A stretch of 64,000 nucleotides of DNA, from positions 62,001 to 126,000 of the forward strand of contig JASANG010001467.1 in assembly GCA_030248215.1 (NCBI GenBank), in the 5' to 3' direction. Source of the DNA: Enoplolaimus lenunculus. Lineage: Eukaryota > Nematoda > Enoplea > Enoplida > Thoracostomopsidae. Below, one piece after another: positions 47,996 to 60,640 of this stretch (positions within the stretch are counted from its first letter, which is position 1; every line of letters begins with the position of its first letter). Below the pieces are notes generated by a model. That model saw nothing but the letters and a program-made list of their open reading frames with translations. It did no database searches and was not told where the DNA came from. Position numbers and translations under genes: made by a program.

Positions 47996-50900
47996 ATGCC
48001 ACGATATTCTCATGCAATTGTGTCACGCATTCCTGGATCTGTTGGTTTAGATGTTGGCGGTAGCGGAGAGTCGAAGCAAGCGTCACTTGGTCATGGAGTT
48101 GACTTGGGTCGTGCGCGTAAAGATCAAGAAGCATTTTGTGAATCTCTACGTGAGGCTGGGGTAAGGATTTATTGTATGGCCGTTTAGTGATTGGCAGGGT
48201 GCAGCCGGAATTATAAAATACCGGAACCGGAAGGTTAGGAAAATGCTGGAATTGGAGCAGGGACCGGAAAATAAAAAACTTGTTACCGAAAAACTCATTT
48301 TTAATGTATATATTTTATTAAGATACTATGTGTAAACACACCATTTAGAATGCCGAAATCCTGAATCAAATGCAGTAGCTAGAAACCGTAAGATAAATTA
48401 CGAAACATGTAACAAATAGAAAACTTTGGCAATACACGTCAAGGCAATTTTAGAAAAATGGAAAAAATTTTAAAAAAATCGCAATCTTTCTTCCCACCGT
48501 GTTTAATCCAGAAGCATTTCTTGAAAGCCCTCCCCACTCGGCAAATCCCCCCTGGTTGAACCCGGGGACACCTCTGAAAAAGCCTCCTCACTCGAGATAA
48601 AGCTAGCGAAATGCCAGAATAACTTAGTATAATATGCCAATTTTTCTTAAATTTTCGAATGAGAAAAGTTTTCTATACCAAAGATACCATAAAATCTGTG
48701 CTCGTGCGTTGGGGTGGCACTATACTTCTCGTGCGGCGCTGCACGTCAAAAAATTTTTGTTTGCATAAAAGTTGATATGCTGTCCCAACGGCAATAAACG
48801 TTATGCTGCCCCAACGGCAATAAATGTGTGTTGTGGTATGGTGGCGGACAGCGCCGGACGATATTGGACAGCGCGCGGCGCAGGACGGCATTAAAATAAT
48901 TAGAAAGTAGAGCGCAACCATTAAGCGAGTTTTTTGTGATTTCTTTTTCGTTTTCTGCAAGCGTACAGAATCCCTTATCAAATAATTCAAGCTAACAACT
49001 TATCACCTAAACAGAACAAAATGTAAAGGAATGAATTTGAAACTGTTAAATTAGCAACTACATTTCTGTTAAATGTTTAAAGGATTTAATATAATATATA
49101 ATATATATATATTATATATACATATGTGTATGTATATATATTTCCAAATCCAAAACTTGCTAATGTAAACGCAAAGCCATCGACGAATAGCATACGTATT
49201 ATACTTTCTGTTTTAGGGTTATTTAGCAGTAATGTTCTGTTTCAAAGCATTTGCACTTCTTATATACCTGTTCCAGTCCCGGCGAAAAAATAGTAGCAAA
49301 CTTTGATTCAAGTCAAACTTCTTTTTTTCAACAAAAACATGTTTAGCTTGGAGTAAATGGCTATTTTGATAAAACAAAATATATTCTTACAGAATACTTA
49401 TTGGCCCCGGTTGGTATTTGTCCCGGTGCCGGGGTCGGTGAAAATTCTGGTCCCGTTCAAAGGTTACCGGTTTGTTCTACGCTGGTATGTCAGTGACCAT
49501 ACTGCTCGACGCTGAATATGAGAGCGTAATGTGTTTGGAGCCTAAGAAAGTGCCGCGGCATTTGTTAAAATTCAGAATGTCACGCACTTTGTTGTACTTA
49601 CTTATCGGTGATCGCTTAGTGGCGCTGAGCTATTTTGAAGATATTGCAGTTCCAATTTGCAGCAAAGAAACTTACATTATCGCAAGTTTATAGAGCCGCA
49701 TTCTCAAAACTATATGTATCGCCTATCGCCAGTTAATGTTAGTAGTTGTTTTTCAAATAAATCAACTGTGTGGTGGCAGCGATGAATTTAAAAATCTATA
49801 TTTTCAGGTCAGTGTAATCGAGCTTGCACCTGAAGAAAATGGAGCAGCATCATCATTGTTTGTAGAAGACGCGGCGATTGTTGTCAATGGCACTGCCCTC
49901 ATTTGTAACCCGCAACATCCATCTCGGCGGAAGGAAGTACGTTAAGTTGAGTACGTATGTATGGCATGGTTTTAGTATTCCTTTTATTCCTGGGCGCCAA
50001 GTGGCAATTTATTTTTCAGATGTGCGTATTGGGATGGTACCAACGAACCGAGTATTTGCCATGTTTCGAATTCGAACTCATTACTATTTTTCGAGACCGA
50101 ATCTATAGTGCAAATATTTCAGTCGCCAATTTGGCTATTGGCAGAGAAAGTTTATTGATATTTCGATATTATAGGAGCCATGGCACCTGTATTGGTGAAA
50201 AAATAAACACTGGTGTACAGTGGTTTTTGCCAATGCTGCTTGATTAGTATTTAAGCGTGATTGATTGATGTATATATCATAGGGTGCAACTGTAATTTCA
50301 GTTCCTATACCGAACTCCAGTTATTTTACGGTCCGGTTCCGGTTTTTAGGCGCCAATAATTTCGTATCCCAAAAGCCAAAGATAAAATTTTTTGAGGACA
50401 TCCTGGTTTGACACTGTTGAAATCTAGGTATTTCTCAAAAATTATTTTAATTACCAGGTAAACGAGTAAATGTAAGTAATATAGTATTGCACGTCACAAT
50501 TTTAACGGTAGATGCTGCAAACGGACGGATGAATCAAACATTTCAAATAAAATTATGTGTTAAAATTCCGGTTTCATTTCCAAAATTTTATAAATCCTTT
50601 TGCGCCCTGCTGTTCAATATATGTGTGAAAATGCGACCTGATGTTTTGCTCTCCGTCAAAAAATGGATAGCGGACTGTAGCTTCAGTATTGTGGTTTGTT
50701 CTGTATCTGTCGTTGAAAATACTAATGTATAACAACAACTGTACATTTTAGTTTTATTTACGTGCAAAAGCAAAATATATATCGCAATTTCCAAGTAAAA
50801 TAACTACAGTGCACATGCCATGAAATTAACTGTTCCGGCTTTAATATCCCCGCAAACTCGACATCCGCATTCGGCTTTTTACGAATCGCTATCGTGTATA

Positions 50901-53900
50901 AACGTGATAGATATTTACGGCTGTGCCCCTGAATATCATGAAACAGCTTCTAAAATGTACATATATTAAAAATTTAGCAGCGGTTGCATATTTCTAGCAA
51001 GTCTTGATGCTTAGGTGCTGCATTTCTCAAACGTGTTTTACGTTTTAATCAGGGTGCGACCGGAATTCCGATTCAATACGAGTTTCGCTTCCGATTGCAC
51101 AATCGATCGGGATCGGATTTTTGAAATTTTAATATTAATTCTACTTGTTGTGATACGTTGCATAAGAATTTTGTATCATTTATCTATTAAATTGCGTTAA
51201 CTTATCAATAATTGATGTAGTTTAGCTTTACAAAGCCAAAAATCATCGCCATTCTATTCGTGCAAAGTTTTTGAAAATTTTTGCCAGCCAACAGACACCC
51301 TAAATCAATAATATATTTGTTAATACAAATTATCTGTAGCGATAAAATTTCTAGTTCCGATTCCGATTACAATTCCGGTATAAATTTACTGTTCCGATTC
51401 CAGTATAATCCAATTCTGCTTTGCACCCTGGTTTGAATAAACGTAAACGGTTCTTATCTGGGTTCTAAATTCTAGTGTTGCATAAGGAAAGATCTTGATC
51501 CTTCATTTATTAATAAGTTTGCGATCCCATCCGGCATTCAACCGCAATAAATTTGGGTGCAATGCCGGCACGGCGTAGTAAAATATTAAAGTAGTGGGAA
51601 AGTATAGCAGCAACTTTACTGTGATATACTGATTTTCATTTCCTGTGATGGTTGAATGGCTGCAACTGACCGCGGGATACTTCTAAGACATATACCTATA
51701 TCTTGTATTATGTTCAAGCTAAACCGGATAGATTATTATTTTATCAGACCATTTTTTCTACGTATAATATGTATGTTTGTTTATATCTTTTGTGTTCTGA
51801 GTATGCCTGCCCAAGTTTCATAAATCTGTACTGGGCTTCACGGTTGCCACCCGCTTGTATCATGGAAGCATAACTGGCGTTTTAAGCCGTCATGATATTG
51901 TGACATTTGGTATAATTTTGCCAGTGGGACTACTGGAGCCGGGAGCTACAGAGCGTCGGTGCTTACTTGGACGAGCACACTTATCTGCGTTCGAAAATAC
52001 AGAAATAGGGCTAGCATTAGCAGCAGTGGTGTTCTGTGTACATTCCAGTTTTCATAATGGATGAATAAACGTAGGGCGGGGCGCCTTTAGCAATATCAGT
52101 TTGCGCCTTGTGTGGCTTGGTATCAGTGTGTTGTGTCTGATGTGTTTGGTTCCATGAACGAGCATCGGGAGATTTTTAAGAATCTGTTACCAAGAAGAAG
52201 CCCTTAGAGACGATTAACTAGTTTGTCTTTTCTAAGTTATGGTACAGATATGTACATATATATGTATATGTAAGTATATGTAGATATATATCAGTGTTTA
52301 AAGTAGAACCGGATCATATCGGAATCAGGACAGCAAATTTATATCGGAATCGGAACTACAAATTTTGTGACGAAATAGATAATTTCTGTTTACAAATATA
52401 TTGATTGAACTTAGGTGTGTGTTGGGGTTTGCTGGAAACAATTTTCAAAAATGTCGCCAGCACAAATTAGCGATGAGTTTTTGCTTCTGTAAAGCTAAGC
52501 TACAATCAGTTATTGTTATTGCCAAAATAAAACGGCAATTTTGTGTGTTTAGATGTTGAGGTCGAAATAATATTTCTGCATCATATCAGAGCAAGTAAAA
52601 TTAAAATTAAAATTTCAAAATTCCGATGCATATTGTTTATATAAACCTACCTACATGTATCATCATAACAGCGTTTTAGAAACTTTTTCAATCAGCAAGA
52701 CAATACTCCCTGCCGTTTCCAGTTTTAGTTGAACGTAACGCCATTCTTTTCAAAATACCGGCTATGCCAAGAAACCAGTAAACCAATTTTGATAAACTTT
52801 TACTGTTAACCTTGCATTGGTGTTTTAAAATTTTAAGCCGTTTCTTAAATTAGGACTTTTAAGATATTTCGTTAATTAATACAGTTACAAGCAATGTAAT
52901 GTCAATACTAAATGGTTTTTGGGCGCGAGAAATCTGCATAAATTTTCTACAAATCTTCAGAATCAATAATTGAATGGTTAGCTAATAGCTAATTTACATA
53001 TTAGCATAATTGATAAGTCTAAAGTAGGACTTTTGCAATATTTCACTAAAGCCCCATTCACACGTGAATCTTTTTCAGTAAAAACTCGCAGTTGCAACTT
53101 GCACGAAAATGCATGCAGCTGCCAGTATTTTCAAACGAACATTCCAATTGACCAATCAAACTGCAGGTGCAAGAAATTCAAGCGACTTGCAACTGCGTTC
53201 ACCGGGGCAAATTAAATTCAATAGCATGAATTCCAGTGAATATTTTGCAGCTGCAAGAACTTCAAATCGGCTTTGTGACCAAACTTGCACATGCAAGTTG
53301 CACGTGCAAGTTTGCTACAAAAACTTGCACGTGTGAATAGGGCTTAATTCTTAGGATTACGTACTTAAAGGTTATTGGGTGCGAGAGATCTGAATAAATT
53401 GTTTACAAGCCTACAAAACCGATAACGAATAGTTAGCTAATAACTAATTTGCATATAAGCTTAATTGCTTAAGTGTGTTCGAGCTTCGCTCAATACATAT
53501 AGTCGCGCTACGACTGGTATAACCTATAATGTTACTACAGTAACATGTTTTAGTTCTTCAGTTCATTAAAATATGCCGTTAATATCCGGCATCCTGCGGT
53601 ACTTATTAGTATCTGGTCGTTCCCTGCTGAGCATACAGATTTATTTATCGTATGGATGGCTTTTGGGTGTCACTTGAGTCGCGGCAGTTTCTTTGTTTGT
53701 ACTTGGAACACGACTGACTAAGTGAACTAGATCTACTACGTATAATAGTATCATGCATGCAAATTTAACGTAGTATATGTGTTTGTATCGAATTTCATAC
53801 TCATACCATGTTGCAGAGCCGAAGCAGCTAACCCCTTCCCCCATTTGGGGGTGCCCACTCCTAAAGGGGCCCGCACCCAAACCGGTTGTAACCAAAACCG

Positions 53901-56900
53901 CCTAAGTTAAAATGCGTCTGGCTTCACGTTCGCTTCGCTCTCGAGTTTGAGGCCCCCACCCTGGAATGTTGGGGGGAGCCCCCAGCCCTGTCTGCTCCGG
54001 CAGTGCCACGTTGTATATTGTACTGGTTTTGTGAAGAATGTGCAAACATAAGTGCGTACATAATGCGTTTGAGTAAGGGTGATCGGGTGTGTGTCGGGAT
54101 GTATTTTGATCAGGGTCGGTTTCGGTAGAATGTTCTTAAGTTGCAAAAAATATACGGATCTGCAGAGAAACATTTCTTGGTGGTTGTTAACAGCTTGCCA
54201 AAAAGGCTGCATTTCGCAGGTAAACGATCGGAAAATTTGTTTTCAAATAAAAGTTAAGTAAATACTTCAGGGCTGTTTGGCAGTAAGTGATGCGCGAACC
54301 AGAGATGGCAGTGTAATCAACTTCTTTCGACTACGTGGTTTACTAGTCTTCTCATTTTTATACCGAACTCTTAGTATATACGGCCTACAGGAGGAGTATA
54401 AACCTGGTTAAAAATTTACCCTTTTATGCATATAATTATATACGCACGCATATATACACATATAGAGAACTGGTGTGGTGTCTTACAACTTAAAAATAGG
54501 TCATACTTTAAATCATGCTATTACCTACGGAAGTGAACCGAGATGAATTAGAATGCTTTATGGCTTTCCCAGCTAGTAAAGAAATAATAAGTCGTTGGGT
54601 GCACGCGTGCCAAGCTGTTTAACGAAGCCGTGTAACTGAGATTATGCTTTAAGCTGTAGTTAATATAAGCAACCACCCTTGTAGGCAAGATTACGGCTGG
54701 CTTTAAATCTTATGTTTAAGAGATTTTTATTTTGTAGAAACAACGGTCAATGTATCACAGGGGTAAACACAACTGGGTATGTGATGCAAACGTTTTGTGT
54801 CAAACGTTTTGTGTATTTGCTCACTACGTTTGGGCCGTGATTTTAACCGAAGTCGGGGCCAACCCCGCGCCAGGGCCTCAGAGTGATTTATAGTTCAGAA
54901 CAGATCTCTATATTGTGTAGTTTTAGTTATATACGTATTTATGTGACACGCAGGGCCGACTTAAGGTGGTGGAGGCCCGGGGCCGATATGAACAGGAGGT
55001 CTGAGGTCCGTATGACTAGGAGGCCCGGGGCTCATATGACTAGCAGGCCCTTATTAACCATAATTATTTTATTCACCAGAGCTTAAAGTGACACATTTTA
55101 ATGAAACAAATTGTATCAAAATTACGAAACAAAATTTACGACCCAGGGACTGTTCCAGATTTGCACTTAGAGAAGTCACTTACAATTCCATTGAAGTCTA
55201 GAAATTTTGTGAAGTCAGAAAATGGACGGTACGGTCCCCGTTTTCTTTCTTTTTCTTATTTTTTCGACCACCATTATTTCCAAAAATTTCTTTCAACACA
55301 CTCTTAAGGTGGCACCTAATCCACGATTCAACCAAATCCGAGCCCGAATCCGAACCCATTGCTAATTTGCCGCATCTGAATCCGAATTTTTCAAGCTGCG
55401 AGTTTCAGATACAGCTGCAATTTGTTTCAGAATATCAACACAATGCCAGCAGCATAACTTTAAACGTTGAACTGGTTGATAAGAAGTGGTAATTGCACAA
55501 CACTGCTCCTAGTCCCAAAACTTCTGGCAGTGTAGTCCAGCCGTGATGCGGCAGGCCGGATAGCAGCCGTTTAGATGTTTCCTGTCTGTATAACAAAAAG
55601 CAGTCTGAAATAGTCCACTGATCACGGACGGATAAGGATTGTCAATTTAAAGGCACTATTGGTCGAAAAGCGAAGTTTCTGCGCTGAATACTGCTAATCT
55701 GACTACGCAACTTTCCATCGCACTGCCATAAGTTTGGGATCGCAAATGATAGGTGTTATAGGCTTAGGTAAGAACTTTCTCAACATTTGGAAAACTATTT
55801 CGTACACTCTTGTATATAACCCTGCCGAAGAACGCAATGAGCTGATGAATAATAATTGCCCGAAGAACTGTTCTGAATTTCCTATGTATAAAAATCGGGA
55901 GCATAGGTGTAAGTGGGTAAAGATTTTTTTACCCGCGCTGCGCTTTACCGGCGAAATTTTTATTTTTTTTACCCGCGGGAATAACTACCAAACTTAACCG
56001 GCACTTTGAAATTCTTAACCACCGTTTAAACTTTCTGACTTGAGGCGTTCCATCAACTTTTCCGCATCTGGATTGGCAGTCGTTGAATGGCAAGGAAAGA
56101 CTTGTTAGTTAGGTACAATTGGTTTTGCAAATTTTATCGTAGGCATCGAATTCAAACAAAACATACACATGTAATTAAGAGATGTCAATTATCATGATAG
56201 ATTACCTGAAACAAGCACATATATGTGTTATATATGTACCACTTGGACTAAAAAATTATAACTAGCCTCAGAATGTAAATCTGTTCGAAAAGCGTAACCA
56301 TGGGGGGTTTATGGGTCACGACCCACGGCTTTTATGATTTTCACAAAGGGATAATGAATTCTAACCTTAACATAACTTTCAAAAGGCACGAAAAACACTT
56401 GGTCACTTCACGCACTCTGCGAACGTGTCAATTGCCAACATTCTGCCATATTTAATGTAACCGAAGAAATTTTCCTTTTTTCGAAATTTCTATATCAACA
56501 CAGCCCACGCTTTTCAAACCACTGGTTATATCTTTCCGTTTTGGATACCACTCAGTATCCCGATATCGTGTGCAATACTGGTTTTGGTGGTGTATATTAT
56601 GGAACAGAATGTGCATACATACATTTTGATTACGCTATGCATGTATTTGTCCGTTGTAGTTGGCGAAATACTAAACTGAGAAATGAGTATATATTTGTTC
56701 TGTACTCATATACGTGTATATTTGTTCTAGATTGCTGCTGTGTTGGCTGATGCGGATGTTCGGGTACATGAAGTTCCTGCCCACGACAAAAGTATTATGC
56801 TGGAAGCGAGTGATGTACTTTTTACAGGTACGGTTTTAGCCTTTTAGCAAAAGATATTTAAGGGGAATTTTTGTGTAAGCTTTTACGAAACGCCAAACAA

Positions 56901-59900
56901 GTTATTTTTTACCCATTTTATAAGAAATTGTTTAATTATAATCATTTATAAGGCTAATACGTAATTGATTTTGAAACTTTTTCTGGTATTTCATGCTATT
57001 CTTTGGCCCATGTAAAGTTCAGGAGCCGATTGTTTTGCTGTTTGACTAGAATAGGGTAAGCTTAGGCTTTAGACTAATTTTTTTGTTTGGCTTAGGCTTA
57101 GGCTTAAGTATACACTCGTTCCTACGCTTAGGTTTAGGTTTAGGCTTAGAAATATGTCTATAATACTGTACTGCCCCTTTTCTTTACATTTGTCTATTCA
57201 TTGTACACGTTGTTCTGTGTTGGAATCATTTTTAAATGCAAAAAATTTGATACTTGTTTACACCCTTCATAGAAGTTTTAATTTAATAGGAACGGGACGT
57301 TCGCTCGCGCAGTGTTTAGATTACTTATTGCATGGTTATGCTTACGCTCGGGCTTAGGTTTATATAGGCTTAAGCTTGGGCTTTGATCTCGTATTGGGCT
57401 TATGCTTAGGCTCAAATTTGTTATGAGTATATCGAAAGGTGAGTACCAACTTTCTCCATATTTTGGCTCTTTTACCGGTAAAATTTAAGTATGTATGCAC
57501 TGTTGGATGGATTTTAGCAAGCTTGAACCCTCGGGAAATTGCATGTTCACAACATCTTTTATGCAAAATATATGTCGGGCTCTTGCGTGGGTTTACTGGA
57601 AGACGGTGAGACAGTTAAGCTTGATCAACGACTAACATTGTGCGATCATTTGTCCCTGGGCTCGTCCAGATGAGGAGTGGACTAATTACGATCAACTCCC
57701 CTCTTTTGGTCAGCCACGTTGATGCGCCTATTTTTTCAGAGTGGGGACATCATATAATCTCGTTGTAATGTGCTATTTAACGTGTGGAGATACTCCCAGG
57801 TAAACGTGGGAGAATCACCTCTCCACTCTTCAAATGCCTTAAGGTTTAATTTTGGCGAATCCCAACCCCCAATAAAATAGGAAGGGAGAGGTTGGTGTCT
57901 GAACACTGAAACCACCGTCGGTTAATAATGTTAAAGCTTACACTTTACTGGCACATTTACTCTTAGGCTTAAGAGAATGCTTACCAATGCCTAAGCATAA
58001 GCTGAAGGCTGTGCACTAAATCCTAAACTTAAGTCTGAATCTTAGTCTTATGCTTAAATGTAGACGAAGGTGTACAAGAACAATTTTTAAAATATATCAG
58101 GGCTGACTCATAAAATCCAATTTAGAGCCTCGAATGAATTTGACGTGTCTGTGTTTCAGGTCGTGAATTTTTTGTTGGCCTGACAAAATGGACAAACGAA
58201 GGTGGTGCACGGGAAGTTGCAGTTACGTTTCCGGAGTATTCAGTAACACCAGTGCAAGTAACCGGACAAAAGCATCTCAAGTATTACATTTCACTCGCAG
58301 GGCCGGATGTCTTGTCAGTTGGCGGATCTCGAGAAGCTCAGAATGTATTGAAGGTAAGCTTGGATTAATTGTGGCTGTACGGGGATTTAAACAGATAGTA
58401 AAAATAACGCAAACGGATATTTAGGTATCAAACTTTAAAACATGTTTTAGTTCTATCAACGTAAATTTGTGCGAAAGCACCCAAAAATTTATTAAAATTG
58501 TGGACGAATCTTGTGGTTTTTATTTCAAATCATAAAATTGTAGCATAGCTGCGTTGAAAATGAACCATTTTTAGTGATTTACAACTATAAGCATAAATAT
58601 AACGGAATTTTCGGTATGCTTCGACCGGAAATCGCAAAACGCGTACCTAAACCTGAGTCAAATTTTTGCTCGCTTAAGCCTAAACCTAGTGGGGGATGTG
58701 CGCAAAAGCACAGTTTCTAACTGAGCTTCGGTTAAAATAGCGTACCCATGCAGTTACCTTCACAGCGTGTTTGACGTTACGCATCAGTGTAGTAGAGTAT
58801 AGAGTAGGATATATAGGATAATGTTACTTTCGTAGCATTTGTTACCAAACATCGAAAATAGTATAACGCCATCGTAACTAAACTGGTGGCATAACTTGAG
58901 TAAATGACTCATTGATTCGAGTTGTAAAAGTTGGGGCTATTGTAATTGCTTTGAAATTTTAATTGCGATATTAGCGTTTCAAGCAGGAACACAGTGTTAA
59001 TTTTTACTAAATTCATATGTATGTGGCTTATATCGTTCTTTACTAGCGGATCATTCGTACTGTTAGCAAATAAGTCTCTTAAACTTGCAGGAATTTATGT
59101 TTGGGGACCCAAAACTAGCGCGACGTTACACGCTTAAAGAATCTTTTCTGCCCCCATTTGAATTTGTCACTGTGTTCGTTTTGGTTTTTTAGCGGATCGA
59201 ACGTGAGGCAACGTATCGGTATCAAACGCTGACGCTACCTCACGACGAAGCTGTCAATTGCCTTAACGTGAACGGTTATGTGTTGTACCGCGCCGAGTTT
59301 CCTGACTGTGCCAGTGTAAGTTAATAGTTTGGCGACGTACAATCACGAACAGCATCAAGTGTGCAGTAATCGAGTCTGTTTGTTGCGATTTTATAGTTGT
59401 GGTTGAATTTGCTGCGCTTGCGACCAGTCGCAGCTAGAGACGCGATGGCGGTGTGCAATCACGATCAGAACCGCGGTTTGGAACGCGACCGCGATAAGTT
59501 TATTGTATCACCTTAGAAATTTACAGTAGTGTTTCTAAATTTTTTTTGGCATTACTTTGCCTTATTGTTAGGTAGCTTTTTTCAGACATATAAGTTTGTG
59601 TTTATAAGTATTGTTTTTCATCGCACACTTTTTGGAATTTTCCGATTTGGCACATGATAAGATATGGGTTTTAGATTACATTCAGGCTTTAGTGTCTTTA
59701 TGAGAACCATATTTTAAACCATGTTGCTGTGTTTAATTTTTTCGTTTGCACAATAAATTTATTTAAATTTGATAAATTTGAACGAATGCATTTTCCACCT
59801 GCGTGAAAGGTGTTTGACGCTTTTTTGTATAAAATTTTCTAAAAGTTTGTCTCGTCTATTATATTTGGTTGAGCCTCCAGTTCTAAGATTGACAAGACAA

Positions 59901-60430
59901 AATTAGGACTTTTTAAATTATTTCAATAAATATTAGTGTTACTGAAGGTTTATGGGCGCGTGGAATCTGAATAAATTGTTTACAAACCTCTAAAACCGAT
60001 AATTGAGTAGTTTGCTAATTCATAATTTGCATATAGGCATAATTGAGCCTAAATTAGGCGTTTTTACAATATTTCACTAATTATTAGGGTTACTGTAGGG
60101 TTTTTGGGCGCGAGGAATCTGAATAAATTGTTTACAATCTTCCAAAACCGATAAATTAATAGTTAGCTAATAACTAATTTGCATATTAGCTTAATTGCTT
60201 ACGTGCTTTCGAGCTTCGCTCAGTATATGTAGTCCCACTACGACTGGTTGTATTCTTAGTAGTAAAATATTATTATTTATATTTGTGTGTTGTGATTGCT
60301 TCAGAAATACGAATCTCTTCAAGACGTCACACCGAGTCCTGTGAGCCTAAGCGAATTGTGCAAACTTGGTGGTCTCTTGTCACAGCATTGTATCCTGTTT
60401 CATCGATTTAAGTTGTTGAAAAAATTATAG
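47996..60430 (+). CDS. DDAH1: Dimethylarginine dimethylaminohydrolase (DDAH)
   Basis: DDAH-family protein. The enzyme hydrolyses asymmetric dimethylarginine to citrulline and dimethylamine in the cytosol, relieving inhibition of nitric-oxide synthase. Exons 47996-48160, 49808-49936, 56731-56827, 58160-58353, 59193-59315, 60305-60430 close in phase; 277 aa (human DDAH1 285). Hallmarks: PRYSHAIVSRIP start, SLFVEDAAIV (D76), [27 protein letters not shown], the catalytic histidine in GQKHLKYY (H169), LTLPHDEAVNCL and VSLSELCKLGGLL. Odd point: where the nucleophile normally sits (TCC in human) this gene reads SQHC, so the only nearby cysteine (C265) is shifted by two residues. It may be displaced or the protein may be non-catalytic. 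Intron 2 is 6.8 kb and full of mobile elements. Whether it is closer to DDAH1 or DDAH2 is not settled. Confidence 0.92.
48196..48610. repeat. hAT-like and other repeat fragments in DDAH intron 1
   Basis: CAGGGTGCAGCCGGAATT at 48196 is a left end of the CCGGTT family, but no matching right end is seen. From 48480 the sequence instead matches the repeat in ADAP intron 1 (8500-8605). The element is probably truncated or interrupted. Confidence 0.5.
49085..49142. repeat. AT/TATG microsatellite
   Basis: Dinucleotide-rich run of ATATATAT and TATGTGTATG words in DDAH intron 1. Confidence 0.8.
51050..51430. mobile_element. hAT-type MITE, family B, in DDAH intron 2
   Basis: This 381-bp element begins CAGGGTGCGACCGGAATTCC and ends CTTTGCACCCTG. 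Flanks GTTTTAAT (51042-51049) and GTTTGAAT (51431-51438) match 7 of 8. The interior aligns with 14873-15232 and 32561-32952. Confidence 0.87.
52292..52640. mobile_element. Family B hAT MITE, inverted and diverged
   Basis: The segment 52320-52530 (GGAATCGGAACTACAAATTT, TTGCTGGAAACAATTTTCAAA, AAAGCTAAGCTACAATCAGTT) is the reverse complement of the family B interior. The left end CAGTGTTTAAAGTAGAACCGG is a weathered terminus. The right end was not located. Confidence 0.65.
52846..53520. mobile_element. Tandem-core element, possible Helentron/pearl type
   Basis: Repeating units of about 150-175 bp, each running from TTAGGACTTTT through GGGCGCGAGAAATCTG and AATAAATTGTTTACAA to TTTGCATATTAGC. The right terminus is GAGCTTCGCTC, then the small hairpin AGTCG-CGCTA-CGACT and GGT. 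The copy at 59896-60249 has the same units and terminus. Tandem cores with a conserved hairpin 3' end and no target duplication are known for Helentron-derived pearl elements; that assignment is inference. A Harbinger-like MITE is inserted inside. Confidence 0.55.
53050..53344. mobile_element. PIF/Harbinger-like MITE nested in the tandem element
   Basis: A 295-bp insertion with inverted ends AGCCCCATTCACACGTG and CACGTGTGAATAGGGCT. TAA is duplicated on both sides (53047-53049, 53345-53347). The uninterrupted sequence at about 60060 (TTTCACTAATTATTAGGG) shows the empty site, so the 3-bp duplication is direct. Interior words TTGCACGTGCAAGTT and CTTGCAACTG are palindromic. Confidence 0.82.
54950..55320. 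repeat. Possible hAT fragment in DDAH intron 2
   Basis: GCAGGGCCGACTTAAGGTGG is a common hAT-type left end and is followed by GGAGGCCCGGGGC words. No right end or target duplication was found. Confidence 0.4.
57050..57430. repeat. Degenerate TTAGGC/TTAGGT array in DDAH intron 3
   Basis: Words TTAGGCTTAGGCTTAAG and TTAGGTTTAGGTTTAGGC are scattered over 380 bp, and related words recur at about 57955-58060. The array is interrupted and mixed, unlike a true telomere. It resembles the subterminal word arrays of the MITEs. Confidence 0.55.
59896..60249. mobile_element. Tandem-core element, second copy
   Basis: Two units with a 151-bp spacing (ATTAGG at 59902 and 60053) lie in DDAH intron 5. They are followed by the same terminus as at 53520: CGAGCTTCGCTCAG, hairpin GTAGT-CCC-ACTAC, GACTGGT. 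It ends 55 bp before the DDAH exon 6 start. Confidence 0.6.
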
Positions 60431-60640
60431 AAAAATATTATGGTAACAATTGTGTATTTGAAATATTTTAAATATTACTTTATTAATGTCTTCGTTGGGC
60501 TCTGCTCTCAGATAATAATTGTAGCATTTCGTCATTAGTTCGCCATAAGTTTTCAGATAAGCGAATTTATACAACCGAGAGTAAGAAATCGGAAGGCTAT
60601 AAACGGCTCCTGATCGAGAAACGGTTTTGGTATGTCTTAA

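Noticed and set aside
49472-52064. Open frames 49472-49693 and 51855-52064 as alternative DDAH exons
   Set aside because: No DDAH homology, and the conserved exons already account for the whole protein in phase.
57050-57430. Interstitial telomere
   Set aside because: The words are degenerate and interrupted, mixed TTAGGC/TTAGGT, and similar clusters recur elsewhere within repeats.
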